Shown piece by piece: positions 29,845 through 41,392 of a DNA stretch of 64,000 nt. The notes beneath the pieces were generated by a model. That model saw only the letters and a list, made by a program, of their open reading frames with translations, had not been told where the DNA came from and made no database searches. How positions within the stretch are numbered: the stretch's first letter is position 1; each line of letters begins with the position of its first letter. The stretch is from assembly GCA_000378025.1 (NCBI GenBank), contig KB899087.1, forward strand, positions 1,178,001 through 1,242,000, in the 5' to 3' direction. The position numbers and the translations under genes were made by a program. The stretch is from Xanthobacteraceae bacterium 501b (lineage in GTDB: Bacteria; Pseudomonadota; Alphaproteobacteria; Rhizobiales; Xanthobacteraceae).

Positions 29845-30512
29845 GCGCCCCCTTCACTCCCCGCATCGCCTGGCCTTCGCTGCGGCGCGGGCTGGTCGCC
29901 ATCCTGCGCGGCATCCGCCCGGACGAGACGGAGGCGATCGTCGCCGCGCTGATCGAGGAAGGGCTGGAGGCGATCGAGATCCCGCTCAATTCGCCGGACC
30001 CGTTCGCCTCCATCGAGGCCGCCGCCCGCCTCGCCCCGGATCATGTGCTGATCGGCGCCGGCACGGTGCTGACGGTGGAGCAGGTCGACCTGCTCAACTA
30101 TGCCGGCGGGCGCCTCATGGTGAGCCCGAATGTCGACGCAGCGGTGATCGCCCGTGCCAGCGCCCATGGCATGGTGACGATGCCGGGCGTGCTGACCCCC
30201 ACGGAGGCGTTCGCGGCGCTGAAGGCGGGGGCGTCGGGGCTGAAGTTCTTCCCCGCCAATCTGCTCGGCCCGTCGATCATCCAGGCGATTTCGGTGGTGC
30301 TGCCGCCGGGAACGGTGATCGGCGCGGTGGGCGGCGTCGGCGAAAACGAGTTCGCCGCCTATGCCAGCGCCGGCATCCGCACCTTCGGTCTCGGCTCCAG
30401 CCTCTACCGGCCGGGCGCCACGGTGGGCGAGGTGCGGGCGAAGGCGCGCGCGGTGGTCGCCGCCTATGACGCCGCCTTTCCTTCCATCGAGACACGGCGC
30501 GCCGCCCAGTGA
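29841..30512 (+). CDS. dgoA: 2-dehydro-3-deoxy-6-phosphogalactonate aldolase
   Basis: A 223-residue class I aldolase of the KDPG/KDPGal family that splits 2-keto-3-deoxy-6-phosphogalactonate into pyruvate and D-glyceraldehyde 3-phosphate. The Schiff-base lysine is K135 (SGLKFFPAN) and the catalytic Glu is E46 (EIPLNSPDP); [12 protein letters not shown] binds the phosphate. It overlaps dgoK by four bases (ATGA). It lacks the C-terminal dehydratase that is fused or adjacent as dgoD in enteric bacteria; here the IlvD-type enzyme at 20986 would supply the galactonate dehydratase step. Confidence 0.93.
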   Translation: MSAPFTPRIAWPSLRRGLVAILRGIRPDETEAIVAALIEEGLEAIEIPLNSPDPFASIEAAARLAPDHVLIGAGTVLTVEQVDLLNYAGGRLMVSPNVDAAVIARASAHGMVTMPGVLTPTEAFAALKAGASGLKFFPANLLGPSIIQAISVVLPPGTVIGAVGGVGENEFAAYASAGIRTFGLGSSLYRPGATVGEVRAKARAVVAAYDAAFPSIETRRAAQ

Positions 30513-30607
30513 GGCGCGCGCCCTCGCGCGGGAGTCCCCGCCAAGAAACCGGAACGCCAAAGGCGACCGCTGAAAAGACGAAACGTGAAACGCTCAAGGA
30601 GCTGACG

Positions 30608-31678
30608 ATGAAACGCCTGACGACGCTTTTCTCCGCTACCGCCTTCGCGCTCGGCGCGCTGGCCCTCGCCCTCCCCGCCTCGGCGGCGGACAAGGGCACG
30701 GTCGGCATCGCCATGCCCACCAAGTCCTCCGCCCGCTGGATCGCCGATGGCGACAACATGGTGAAGGTGCTGAAGGAGCGCGGCTACACCACCGACCTGC
30801 AATATGCCGAGGACGACATTCCCAACCAGCTCTCGCAGATCGAGAACATGGTGACCAAGGGCGCCAAGGTGCTGGTGATCGCCTCGATCGACGGCACCAC
30901 CCTGTCCGACGTGCTGAAGCAGGCGCATGACAAGGGCATCAAGGTCATCGCCTATGACCGGCTGATCCGCGAGACGCCGAATGTCGACTATTACGCGACC
31001 TTCGACAATTTCCAGGTCGGCGTGCTGCAGGCGCAGTCGCTGCTCAAGGGCCTCGGCTATCCCGAGAACAAGGGCCCGTTCAACATCGAGCTGTTCGGCG
31101 GCTCGCCGGACGATAACAACGCCTATTTCTTCTATGACGGCGCCATGTCGGTGCTGAAGCCGCTGATCGACAATGGCACGCTGAAGGTCGCCTCCGGCCA
31201 GATGGGCATGGACAAGGTCTCGACCCTGCGCTGGGACGGCGCCACCGCCCAGGCCCGCATGGACAATTTGCTGAGCGCCTACTACTCCGACAAGACGCTT
31301 AATGGCGTGCTCTCGCCCTATGACGGGCTGTCCATCGGCATCCTGTCCTCGCTCAAGGGCGTCGGCTATGGCTCGGGCAAGATGAAGATGCCCGTCGTCA
31401 CCGGCCAGGACGCCGAGGTGCCGTCGATGAAGTCGATCCTCGCCGGCGAGCAGTATTCCACCATCTTCAAGGACACGCGCGAACTCGCCAAGGTGACGGC
31501 CGACATGGTCGACGCCTCGCTCAGCGGCAAGGAAGTCACGGTCAACGACACCAAGACGTACAACAATGGCGTCAAGGTCGTGCCGTCCTACCTGCTCAAG
31601 CCGGTCGTGGTCGACAAGGGCAACTGGGAAGCCGTGCTCATCGGCTCCGGCTATTACAAGCCCGGCCAGATCAACTGA
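30608..31678 (+). CDS. chvE: ChvE-type multiple-monosaccharide-binding protein
   Basis: Periplasmic sugar-binding protein, 356 residues, with a signal peptide ending PASAADKG and a ChvE fold: [26 protein letters not shown]-like segments absent, but [38 protein letters not shown] and [18 protein letters not shown] match the family. ChvE binds galactose, arabinose, glucose and xylose and in Agrobacterium also signals to VirA; only the transport role can be inferred here. The ATG at 30608 has AAGGAG seven bases upstream; the frame is open earlier but that part is not signal-like. A hairpin follows the stop codon. Confidence 0.92.
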   Translation: MKRLTTLFSATAFALGALALALPASAADKGTVGIAMPTKSSARWIADGDNMVKVLKERGYTTDLQYAEDDIPNQLSQIENMVTKGAKVLVIASIDGTTLSDVLKQAHDKGIKVIAYDRLIRETPNVDYYATFDNFQVGVLQAQSLLKGLGYPENKGPFNIELFGGSPDDNNAYFFYDGAMSVLKPLIDNGTLKVASGQMGMDKVSTLRWDGATAQARMDNLLSAYYSDKTLNGVLSPYDGLSIGILSSLKGVGYGSGKMKMPVVTGQDAEVPSMKSILAGEQYSTIFKDTRELAKVTADMVDASLSGKEVTVNDTKTYNNGVKVVPSYLLKPVVVDKGNWEAVLIGSGYYKPGQIN

Positions 31679-31700
31679 CCCCATCCGCACCCGCCGATCC

Positions 31701-31725
31701 CCGCGCCGGACTGGTTCCGGCGCGG
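31701..31725 (+). other. Hairpin after chvE
   Basis: CCGCGCCGGA (31701-31710) pairs perfectly with TCCGGCGCGG (31716-31725) around a five-base loop, with no T-run. It sits between chvE and gguA in the same place as the hairpin at 16635-16668 in the other sugar importer. Confidence 0.55.
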
Positions 31726-31746
31726 ACCCGGCCATTGGAGCGAGCC

Positions 31747-33293
<1,547 letters not shown>

Positions 33294-33297
<4 letters not shown>

Positions 33298-34481
33298 GCG
33301 ATACCGCTCTCAAGGACAAGCCGCGGCATGCCGGCTTCCTGAAGAACAATCTGCGCGAATACGGGATGCTGATCTCGCTCTTCGCCATCATGATCTTCTT
33401 CGAGGTGGTGACGAACGGCACGCTGATGCGCCCGCTCAACCTCACCAATCTCGTGCTGCAGAACAGCTACATCGTCATCATGGCGCTGGGCATGCTGCTG
33501 GTCATCGTCACCGGCCATATCGACCTCTCGGTCGGCTCGGTGGCCGGCTTCATCGGCGCGGTGGCGGCGGTGCTGATGGTGAAGTTCGATGTCCACTACA
33601 TCCCCGCAACGCTGATCTGCCTGGCGCTGGGCGGGCTGATCGGCGCGGCGCAGGGCTATTGGGTGGCCTATTTCAAGATCCCGTCCTTCATCGTGACGCT
33701 GGCCGGCATGCTGGTGTTCAAGGGGCTGGCGCTCGCCATCCTCGCCGGCCAGTCGGTCGGTCCGTTCCCGCCCACCTTCCAGAAGCTGTCCTCCGGCTTC
33801 ATCCCGGAACTGGTGCCGGACGCCGGCACGCTCTACCCCACCTCGCTGGCGGTGGGCGCACTGCTCGCCCTCGCGCTGGTGTGGCTGAACTTCCGTGGCC
33901 GGGCCCGGCAGGAGGCGCACCATGTCGAGACCGAGCCCTATGGCTTCTTCGTCGCCAAGAACGTGGCGCTGTTCGGCGTCATCACCTATTTCGCCTATCT
34001 GATCGCCTCGCATCGCGGCATGCCGAATGTGCTTGTGATCATGACGGCGCTGATCGCGCTCTATGCGTTCGTCACCACCCGCACCACCATCGGCCGGCAG
34101 ATCTACGCCGTCGGCGGCAATGAGAAGGCGGCCAAGCTCTCGGGCATCAAGACCGAGCGGCTGACCTTCCTCACCTTCGTCAATATGGGCGTGCTGGCGG
34201 CGCTGGCGGGCCTGGTCTTCGCCGCCCGGCTCAACACCGCGACGCCGAAGGCGGGCCTCGGCTTCGAACTCGACGTCATCGCCGCCTGCTTCATCGGCGG
34301 CGCCTCGGCCTATGGCGGCGTCGGCCGCGTCGGCGGCGCGGTCATCGGCGCGCTCATCATGGGCGTGATGAACAACGGCATGTCGATTCTCGGCATCGGC
34401 ATCGACTACCAGCAGGTGATCAAGGGGCTGGTGCTGCTCGGCGCCGTCTGCCTCGACGTCTACAACCAGCGCCGCGCGTAA
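33294..34481 (+). CDS. gguB: Sugar ABC transporter permease GguB
   Basis: A 395-residue CUT2 permease with about eleven membrane helices and the family motif [18 protein letters not shown]. It is longer than the YtfT/YjfF permeases because of a hydrophilic insert at about residues 195-225 ([17 protein letters not shown]), as is usual for GguB/XylH. It completes ChvE-GguA-GguB. Its ATG overlaps the gguA stop. The operon appears to end here; the next gene starts 126 bases on and is functionally unrelated. Confidence 0.92.
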
Positions 34482-34606
34482 GCGTGGCCCGTGCGGCCCG
34501 GCGCTCCCCAGCGGGGCGCCGGCCCTGCGGGAAGGCGCCCGGCTTGACAAGAGCGGCGCGCTGGCCGACCCCGGTTGTCCGCACCCCTCCCCGCACCCGG
34601 CGCGCC

Positions 34607-35731
34607 ATGTTCCGCTTCCTGCATTCCAGCGACCTGCATCTGGGCAAGCGCTTCGGCAGTTTTTCCGGCGACCTGCCGGGGCGGCTGCGCGAGGCGCGCC
34701 ACGGCGTGATCGCCCGGCTGGCGCAGCACGCGCGCGAGCACGGCGCCGGCACCATCCTGCTCGCCGGCGACACCTTCGACACCGAGACCCCCGCCCCCGA
34801 GGTGCGCCGGCAGGCGCTGGCCGAAATGCGCCACCACGCGCCGCTCACCTGGGTTCTCCTGCCCGGCAATCATGATTCGCTGCAGGCGGCGCCGCTCTGG
34901 GCGACGCTGAAGGCGGAGGCGCCTGATAATGTGATCCTCGCCACCACGCCCCGGCCGCTGGACCTCGCCCCCGGCGTGGTGCTGCTGCCTGCCCCCTGCA
35001 CCACCCGCCGGCCCGGTCGCGACCTCACCGAGTGGATGGACGGCCACCCGACCCCGGAAGGCACGCTGCGCCTCGGCCTCGCCCATGGCGCCATTCGCTC
35101 CTTTTCCGAGGACGCGGTGGCGGGCGACGTGATCGCCCCCGACCGCGCCCGCCGCGCCGGCCTTGCCTATCTCGCGCTCGGCGACTGGCACGGGGCGGTG
35201 GAGGTCGATTCCCGCACCCGCTACAGCGGCACGCCCGAGCCGGACCGCTTCAAGCACGAGGCGCCGGGCACGGCGCTGCTGGTCAGCCTTGCGGGAGCGA
35301 ATGCCCTGCCGGAGGTGACGGCGCTGCCGACGGCGAGCTTCGCCTGGCGTTCACTCGATCTGCATCTGCTGGAAGGCGACGACCCCGTGGCGGCGCTGGT
35401 GGCGCGGCTGCCGGAGGCGCGGGCGCGCCGGCAGACGCTGGCCCGCCTCATCGCCAGCGGGCACACAAGGCTGGCCGGCCAGGCCGCACTGGCGGGCGCC
35501 GTTGCGGAGGCCGCGCCGGATTTCGCCCTGCTGGAACTTGACGAGACAGGCCTTTCCACCGCCTGCGTGCCGGACGATCTCGACCTTATCGACCGGGCCG
35601 GCGCGCTGCGCGAGGCCGCCGATGCGCTGCTGGCGGAGGCCGGCGATGCCTCCCGCTCCGCCGCCGAGCGCGAGGTCGCCCGCGCGGCGCTGGCGCGGCT
35701 CTATTCCTATGCGCAGACGGTGGCGTCATGA
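34607..35731 (+). CDS. SbcD/YhaO-like DNA-repair metallophosphoesterase
   Basis: A 374-residue calcineurin-like nuclease with the Mre11/SbcD metal-binding motifs: SSDLHLGKRF (D9, H11), LLAGDTFDTE (D55), LLPGNHDSLQ (N88, H89), the later LAHGAI and LALGDWHGAV. It likely forms a nuclease complex with the ATPase encoded next. The start at 34607 begins right at the first motif; the upstream in-frame extension is low-complexity. Four-base overlap with the partner gene. The pair is of the YhaO/YhaN type rather than canonical SbcCD, judged from lengths and motif spacing. Confidence 0.88.
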   Translation: MFRFLHSSDLHLGKRFGSFSGDLPGRLREARHGVIARLAQHAREHGAGTILLAGDTFDTETPAPEVRRQALAEMRHHAPLTWVLLPGNHDSLQAAPLWATLKAEAPDNVILATTPRPLDLAPGVVLLPAPCTTRRPGRDLTEWMDGHPTPEGTLRLGLAHGAIRSFSEDAVAGDVIAPDRARRAGLAYLALGDWHGAVEVDSRTRYSGTPEPDRFKHEAPGTALLVSLAGANALPEVTALPTASFAWRSLDLHLLEGDDPVAALVARLPEARARRQTLARLIASGHTRLAGQAALAGAVAEAAPDFALLELDETGLSTACVPDDLDLIDRAGALREAADALLAEAGDASRSAAEREVARAALARLYSYAQTVAS

Positions 35732-38382
35732 AGATAACGGCGCTGCGCCTGTTCAATGTGAAGCGCTTCGCCAATCGCGGCGTGGCGATCGAGGGCATCG
35801 GCAACGGCGTCAACGTGCTGTGCGCCGTCAATGAATTCGGCAAGTCGACCAGCTTCGAGGCGCTGCACGCGCTGTTCTTCCAGCCCCATTCCGGCACGCC
35901 GGGCGATGTGCAGCGGCTGCGGCCCTATAGCGGCGGCAGCCCGCTTGTTGAGGCCGACATCGCCACCGAGGCGGGCCGCTTTCGGCTCACCAAGCAATAT
36001 TATGGCGGCCGTTCCGCCCGCGTCACCGATCTCGCCACCGGCCGGCTGGTGGCGCAGGCGGACGAGGCGGAGAACTTCATCGCCGGGCTCATCAAGGGCG
36101 GCACCGCCGGGCCGGCCGGGCTGCTCTGGGTGCGGCAGGGGCTCACCGGCATCGAGAAGCGCAGCAAGTCGGAAGAGGACAGCGAGAAGCAGGTGCGCGC
36201 CAGCCTGCTGGAATCGGTGCAGGGCGAGGTCGAGGCCGTCACCGGCGGCCGGCGCATGGCGGAGATCATCGCGGCGACGCAGGACGCGCTGGCCGAACTC
36301 GTCACCGCCACCGGCCGCCCGAAGACCGGCGGGCGCTACGCCGCCGCCCTCGATGCCCGGGACCGGCTGGTGGCGCAGGAAGAGCGACTGGCCGGCGATG
36401 TGCGGACCCTGCGCGAGGCGCTGGACCGCCGCGCCACCGCCGTGAAGCGGCTCGCCGAACTGGAGAACGCCGAGGACCGGCAGGCGCGGGCCCGGGCGGT
36501 GGAGAGCGCGCAGGCCGCCTTCGACGCCGCCAAGGCGCAGGGCGAGGCGCTGCGCACCGCCGAGGCGGAGGCCGGGCTGGCCCGCGAGCGCCGCGACGCC
36601 GCCGAGCGCGAACTCACCGCCTATCGCACCGTCCTTGCCACCTCGGACGCGCATTGGGCGGCGCTGCAGGCGGCGGAACTGCGGCGCGAGGCGGCGGTCG
36701 GCAAGCGCCACGCCGCCGGCGCCGGGGTGGAACAGGCCCATGCCGAGGTCGCGGCGGCGGAAGCCGCCGAGCAGGAGGCCCGCCAGCTGCTGGCCCGCGT
36801 TGACGCGGCGTTGAGGGCGCGCGAGGCACAGGCGCGGCACGCGGCGTTGAGCGAGCGGCTGGCCGGCGCCGAGGATGCCCGTAAGGCGCTGGAAGCCGCC
36901 GAAGCACGGCTCGCCACCGAGGCGATTCCGCCAAGTGCGGTGGAGGAACTTCAGGCGCTGGAAATCGACATCGCCACGCTCCGCGCGGTGGAGGAGGCGG
37001 CGCGCCCCTCGGTGGCGATCGCCTATGCCCCCGGCGCGGCCTCGCCCGTGGTCATGGAATCGGCGCCGCTGCGCGAGGGCGAGGAACGCGGCTATGAGGG
37101 GCAGGCGGAGCTGGTCATCCCCGGCATCGGCACCCTCACTTTGCGCTCCAACCGGCCGGCGCAGGACAATAGCCGGCTGGAAAAGGCCGTCGCCAAACGG
37201 CGGACGCTGCTGGCCTCAATGGGGGTCGACGATCTCGCCGCTGCCCGCGCGCGGCAGATACGGGCGCAGCAGATCGACGCCGAGCGGCGGGAACTGAACG
37301 GCCGGCTCAGCTTGCTGGCGCCGGAGGGGCTGGCAAAGCTCCGGGCGGATGTGGCCGCGCATGGCGCGCGCGGCACCGAGGACATCGAGCTGACGGAGGA
37401 CACGGCGCAGGCTCAGACGCAGGCGCAGGCGGCCCTCTCCGCCGCCGAGGCGCGGCGCACCCTCGCCCGGCAGGCACTGCGGGCGGCCGAGCCGCTGCGG
37501 GCCCGCGCCGACGAGGCGTTTGTCGAGGCCGAGACCGCGCTGGCCGCCTTGAAGGCCGAGCGCACCCGGATCGAGGCCATTCTCGGCCCGGATGAGGCGC
37601 GCGGCGCCCGGCTGCAGGAGCTGTCCGAACGCTTCGAGCAGCGCGACCGGCTCGGCGCGAGTGCCGAGGCGCAGGTGCAGCGCCTGCGCGCGAGCGTTAT
37701 CGATCTCGAATCGGCCGAGGCCGCGCTTCGCCGTGCCCGCTCGGTCGCGGACGCCACCGACAAGGAAGCCGCCGCCCTGCGCGAGGCCATTGCGGGCCTG
37801 AACGCTGAGATCAGCACCCGTTCCGACGAGGCGGTGGAAGAGATGTGGGGCGAGGCGAAGGAGGCGCTTGCCGCCGCCAGCGCCCGGGTGGAGGCCTTCA
37901 GTGCCGAAATCCGCGTGCTGCAAAGGCTGGCGGCTGCGCTGGAGGCGGCACGGGCGCAGGCGCGCGATCTCTATCTCAAGCCCGTCATGGCCGAACTCAC
38001 CCCGCTGCTCGGCCTGCTGTTCGACGATGCCGCCATCACCTTCGACGACAAGACGCTGCTGCCGCAGACCCTGCGCCGCAACGGCCATGAGGAGGATGTC
38101 GACCGGCTGAGCGGCGGCATGCGCGAACAGCTCTCGGTGCTCACCCGCCTCGCCTTCGCCCGCCTGCTCGCCCGCGATGGGCGGCCGGCGCCGGTTATTC
38201 TCGACGACGCGCTGGTCTATTCCGACGATGACCGTATCGAACGGATGTTCGACGCGCTGCACCGCCAGTCGCGCGACCAGCAGATCATCGTCTTCTCCTG
38301 CCGCCAGCGCGCCTTCCAGAAGCTCGGCGGCCATGTGCTTGCTATGACCGACTGGCAGCCCGGCGCGAGCACCGGCGGCTAG
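35728..38382 (+). CDS. SbcC/YhaN-like coiled-coil ATPase
   Basis: An 884-residue SMC-like ATPase, partner of the preceding nuclease. The N-terminal P-loop reads A33-V-N-E-F-G-K-S-T, where the first Walker A glycine is Ala; then QPHSGTP and a long Ala/Arg/Glu-rich coiled coil (about 180-760). The C-terminal head has signature RLSGGMREQL and Walker B PVILDDALVYSDDDR. I see no CxxC zinc hook at the coil apex, in keeping with YhaN-like proteins. Its TAG stop shares CTAG with the stop of the convergent gene, so the two transcripts overlap. Confidence 0.88.
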   Translation: MKITALRLFNVKRFANRGVAIEGIGNGVNVLCAVNEFGKSTSFEALHALFFQPHSGTPGDVQRLRPYSGGSPLVEADIATEAGRFRLTKQYYGGRSARVTDLATGRLVAQADEAENFIAGLIKGGTAGPAGLLWVRQGLTGIEKRSKSEEDSEKQVRASLLESVQGEVEAVTGGRRMAEIIAATQDALAELVTATGRPKTGGRYAAALDARDRLVAQEERLAGDVRTLREALDRRATAVKRLAELENAEDRQARARAVESAQAAFDAAKAQGEALRTAEAEAGLARERRDAAERELTAYRTVLATSDAHWAALQAAELRREAAVGKRHAAGAGVEQAHAEVAAAEAAEQEARQLLARVDAALRAREAQARHAALSERLAGAEDARKALEAAEARLATEAIPPSAVEELQALEIDIATLRAVEEAARPSVAIAYAPGAASPVVMESAPLREGEERGYEGQAELVIPGIGTLTLRSNRPAQDNSRLEKAVAKRRTLLASMGVDDLAAARARQIRAQQIDAERRELNGRLSLLAPEGLAKLRADVAAHGARGTEDIELTEDTAQAQTQAQAALSAAEARRTLARQALRAAEPLRARADEAFVEAETALAALKAERTRIEAILGPDEARGARLQELSERFEQRDRLGASAEAQVQRLRASVIDLESAEAALRRARSVADATDKEAAALREAIAGLNAEISTRSDEAVEEMWGEAKEALAAASARVEAFSAEIRVLQRLAAALEAARAQARDLYLKPVMAELTPLLGLLFDDAAITFDDKTLLPQTLRRNGHEEDVDRLSGGMREQLSVLTRLAFARLLARDGRPAPVILDDALVYSDDDRIERMFDALHRQSRDQQIIVFSCRQRAFQKLGGHVLAMTDWQPGASTGG

Positions 38383-39809
38383 AACCGCACCACCTTGCCG
38401 GGGTTCATCAGGTTGGCCGGGTCGAGCGCGGCCTTCAGCGCGCGCATCATGTGGAGCTTGGCCGGGTCGCCATAGCGGTCCAGCAGGTCGAGCTTGACGG
38501 TGCCGATGCCGTATTCCGCCCCGAAGGAGCCGCCCATCGCCACGGCGAGGTCATAGATTCGCGGCGACACCTCGCGCTCGAACCACGGCTTGTAGCCGGC
38601 GGGGTCGACGCCCACGGGGGCGACCACGTTGAAATGCACATTGCCGTCGCCGACATGGCCATAGATGGAGAGCCGCCCGCCGGCGCTGTGCGCCTCGACC
38701 AGCGCGCTGGCCTGCGTGATGAAGGCCGGCAAGGCCGAGGTCGGCACCGAAACATCGTGCTTCACCGAGCCGCCATTGGCGACTTCCGCCTCGGGAATAT
38801 GCTCGCGCAGATACCACAGCTGGTCGCGCTGCTGGCCGCCGGCGGCGAGTGTGCCGTCGCCGACCAGCCCCTCGCCCATAAGCTCCTCCAGCAGCGTCGC
38901 CACCGCGTCCTCCAGCCCCAGCACCGGCGAGCAGGTCTGCGCCTCCATCAGCACATAATGCGGCGCCGGGCTCTCCAGCGGATGGCGCAGGCCGGGCTGC
39001 GCGGCGAGCAGCAGGCTGAGCGAATGCTGCGAGACGTACTCGAACGAGGTGATGTTCTCGCCGGTCAGAATCTGCGCCCGTGCCAGCAGCGTGGTCAGCG
39101 CGTCGATCGCCTCGACCGCGAGGAAGGCCGTCACCGTCTGCGCCGGCTTTCGCGCCAGCTTCAGCGAGGCGGCGGTGATGATGCCGAGCGTGCCCTCGGC
39201 GCCGAGCAGCATTTGCTTCACGTCATAGCCGGTGTTGTTCTTGCGCAGCGGCTGCAGCACGTTGAGCAATTGCCCGTCCGGCAGCACGGCCTCAAGGCCC
39301 AGCACGAGGTCGCGGGCCATGCCGTATTTCAGCACCGAGATGCCGCCGGCATTGGTGGAGAGGGCGCCGCCGAGCTGGCAGGACTGGCGCGAGCCGAGAT
39401 CCAGCGGCAGCATCAGGCCGGCCGCGTCGGCCGCCTCCTGCAGCACGCTCAGCACGCAGCCCGCTTCCGCCGTCAGCGACAGATTGGCGGCGTCGATCGC
39501 GCGCACGCCATTCAGCCGCTCCAGGCTCAGCACCAGCTCGCCGCCCTCCGGCGAGGGGGTGGCGGCGGCGCAATAGGAGGTGTTGCCGCCCTGCGGCACC
39601 AGTGGCACGCCATGGGCGGCGCACAGCGTGACGATGGCCTGCACCTCGGCCGTGGAGCGCGGGCGCAGCACGGCGCGGGCGGCCCCAGTGCGGAAACGGC
39701 GGAAATCGGTGAGATAGCGCGCCACCACATCCGGGTCGGTGGCGGTGATCTCCGGCGGCAGGCTGCCGAGGACGCGGGTGATCGGGTCCAGCTCTGCCAT
39801 ATCAGCCAT
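38379..39809 (-). CDS. FAD-linked D-2-hydroxyacid dehydrogenase-like oxidase
   Basis: A 476-residue flavoprotein of the GlcD/D-lactate dehydrogenase type: FAD_binding_4 domain with the PP-loop VPQGGNTSYCAA and GALSTNAGGISVLKYG, followed by FAD-oxidase C with the substrate-site YGHVGDGNVHFNV and a final LDPANLMNPGKV. It should oxidise a D-2-hydroxyacid to the 2-oxoacid, electron acceptor unknown. The ATG at 39809 is preceded by GAGGAAGAG; in-frame sequence upstream is the GntR gene read in another frame. It lies 94 bases downstream of that regulator on the same strand and may share its promoter. Confidence 0.87.
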   Translation of the reverse strand: MADMAELDPITRVLGSLPPEITATDPDVVARYLTDFRRFRTGAARAVLRPRSTAEVQAIVTLCAAHGVPLVPQGGNTSYCAAATPSPEGGELVLSLERLNGVRAIDAANLSLTAEAGCVLSVLQEAADAAGLMLPLDLGSRQSCQLGGALSTNAGGISVLKYGMARDLVLGLEAVLPDGQLLNVLQPLRKNNTGYDVKQMLLGAEGTLGIITAASLKLARKPAQTVTAFLAVEAIDALTTLLARAQILTGENITSFEYVSQHSLSLLLAAQPGLRHPLESPAPHYVLMEAQTCSPVLGLEDAVATLLEELMGEGLVGDGTLAAGGQQRDQLWYLREHIPEAEVANGGSVKHDVSVPTSALPAFITQASALVEAHSAGGRLSIYGHVGDGNVHFNVVAPVGVDPAGYKPWFEREVSPRIYDLAVAMGGSFGAEYGIGTVKLDLLDRYGDPAKLHMMRALKAALDPANLMNPGKVVRF

Positions 39810-39903
39810 CTCTTCCTCGCCGCTCTCACCTGCCCCGCGCGGGCCGTGCGAGATAGCCGGTGGGCGGCGCGGCTGGCAAGCCGGTCCGTGGCGCGGCGCG
39901 AGG

Positions 39904-40599
39904 TCAGATCCGGCTGAGAATGGCGCCGGCGAGCCCGGCCACCGTCGCCACATGGGCGCGGCTCGCCTCATAGGCGCCGGCCGCGTCCCGCCGCAGCAGC
40001 GCCGCGTGCAGCAGCCGCATTTCGGCGATGGCGGCCCTGTGCCGCCCTTCCTGGGCAATGGTCATCGAGCGCAGATGGTTGATCCGGGCATTGAGCGAGC
40101 GCACCACATCCCACGCCACCTCCTTGCCGGCGGCGACGAACAGCTTCTCGTAGAATTCCGTCGTCCGCCGCAGCACTTCGCGCGGGCTGCCGGTCTGGAA
40201 GGCGGCGTCGATCTCGTCGATCACCCCGCCAAGCTCGGCAATCGCCGCCTCCGGGGCGTTCAGCGCGCAGGCCCGCGCGGCCTCGCTCTCCAACAGGCCG
40301 CGTATCTCGTAGATCTGCGCCGCCTGCGCCGGGTCCGGCTTGGTCACGGCCGGGCCCTGATGGGGAATGGTCTCCACCAGCCCCTCGGCCTCCAGATGCC
40401 GCAGCACTTCGCGCACCACGCTGCGGCTCACCCCCAGCCGCTCGCACAGCGTGCGCTCCACCAGCCGCTCGCCGGGCTTGAAGCGGAAATCGAGAATGGC
40501 GTCGCGCATCTTTTCCAGCGTCAGGCTGCGCAGCGTGGTGACGCTGCGCTCGACCTTCATCTCTTCATTCGCCGTGTTCGATTCCGTCGTCGCGACCAT
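39904..40599 (-). CDS. GntR-family (FCD) transcriptional regulator
   Basis: A 231-residue regulator: winged helix (about residues 20-90, FKPGERLVERTLCERLGVSRS and VVREVLRHLEAEGLVE) and an FCD domain (about 95-225, YEIRGLLESEAARACALN). It is divergent from the 40754-50116 operon, with a palindrome ATGGTATACCAT between them, so it most likely represses that operon and itself until the substrate is present. It is of a different FCD branch from the regulator at 20239. Confidence 0.9.
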   Translation of the reverse strand: MVATTESNTANEEMKVERSVTTLRSLTLEKMRDAILDFRFKPGERLVERTLCERLGVSRSVVREVLRHLEAEGLVETIPHQGPAVTKPDPAQAAQIYEIRGLLESEAARACALNAPEAAIAELGGVIDEIDAAFQTGSPREVLRRTTEFYEKLFVAAGKEVAWDVVRSLNARINHLRSMTIAQEGRHRAAIAEMRLLHAALLRRDAAGAYEASRAHVATVAGLAGAILSRI

Positions 40600-40643
40600 G
40601 GCCGTCTCCCCTCCCGCCTCTTGTCGCCCGAGCGGCGCGGGAT

Positions 40644-40676
40644 GACAATTGACTCGATTGTCTTATGGTATACCAT
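40644..40676 (+). promoter_or_regulatory. Divergent promoter with GntR operator
   Basis: ATGGTATACCAT (40665-40676) is a perfect 12-base palindrome whose GTATAC centre is like that of VanR-type GntR/FCD operators. Just upstream, GACAAT-N7-ATTGTC (40644-40662) is a second inverted repeat that contains TTGACT (40649-40654), a fair -35; TACCAT, 16 bases further on, would be the -10 and lies inside the palindrome. Binding there would block transcription of the 40754 operon. Confidence 0.55.
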
Positions 40677-40753
40677 CATACGTAACTTGAGGCCATCGTC
40701 GCTGAACGACTGCCCGCCCGGCACCGCTCAGCCCGTCTTTCGTGAGACAGATC

Positions 40754-41392
40754 ATGCCGTTGCAGCTGCGCAAGCTCGTCACCTATGCCGAGACCACCTT
40801 CATCGAGGGCGGGCGCGCCGCCCCCACGCCGCTGCGCCTCTATGCGGCGGCGGCCGTGCTCACCAATCCGTGGGCCGGGCGCGGCTTCGTCGAGGATCTC
40901 AAGCCGGAGATTCACGACATCGCCCCCCAGCTCGGCGCGCTGCTGACCGAGGAAATCCTCCGCATGGCCGGCTCGGGCGAGACGGTGGAGGGCTATGGCA
41001 AGGCGGCGATCGTCGGCACCTCGGGCGAGGTGGAACACGCCTCGGCGCTGATCCACACGCTGCGCTTCGGTAATCACTACCGCAAGGCGGTGGGCGCCAA
41101 GAGCTATCTCGCTTTCACCAACACGCGCGGCGGGCCGAATGCCGCCATCGCCATTCCGCTGATGGACAAGCTGGATGAGGGGCGCCGCTCGCACTACCTC
41201 ACCATCCAGTTCGCCATCAACGACGCCCCGGCGCCCGACGAGATCGTGGTCGCGCTCGGCGCCTCCATTGGCGGGCGCCCGCATCACCGCATTGGCGACC
41301 GCTATCAGGACCTCAAGGACCTCGGCTCCACCCAGGGGCTGGACACCGCCCCGGGCCTCGACGCCGCCGGCGCGGATTCCTCCCATGGCTGA
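40754..41392 (+). CDS. AA_synth-family protein (DUF1185/PF06684)
   Basis: A 212-residue protein of the so-called amino acid synthesis family (PF06684), whose true activity is unknown. The sequence shows ERG-like features of that family: FIEGGRAAPTPLRLYAAAAV at the start, GKAAIVGTSGEVEHASALIH in the middle and GGPNAAIAIPLMDK. No signal peptide. GTG 40742 is an alternative start. It is the first gene of the operon and overlaps the next by eight bases. Members commonly occur beside luciferase-like monooxygenases and aldehyde dehydrogenases, which suggests a catabolic hydrolase or ring-opening role rather than amino acid synthesis; that is inference. Confidence 0.75.
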   Translation: MPLQLRKLVTYAETTFIEGGRAAPTPLRLYAAAAVLTNPWAGRGFVEDLKPEIHDIAPQLGALLTEEILRMAGSGETVEGYGKAAIVGTSGEVEHASALIHTLRFGNHYRKAVGAKSYLAFTNTRGGPNAAIAIPLMDKLDEGRRSHYLTIQFAINDAPAPDEIVVALGASIGGRPHHRIGDRYQDLKDLGSTQGLDTAPGLDAAGADSSHG

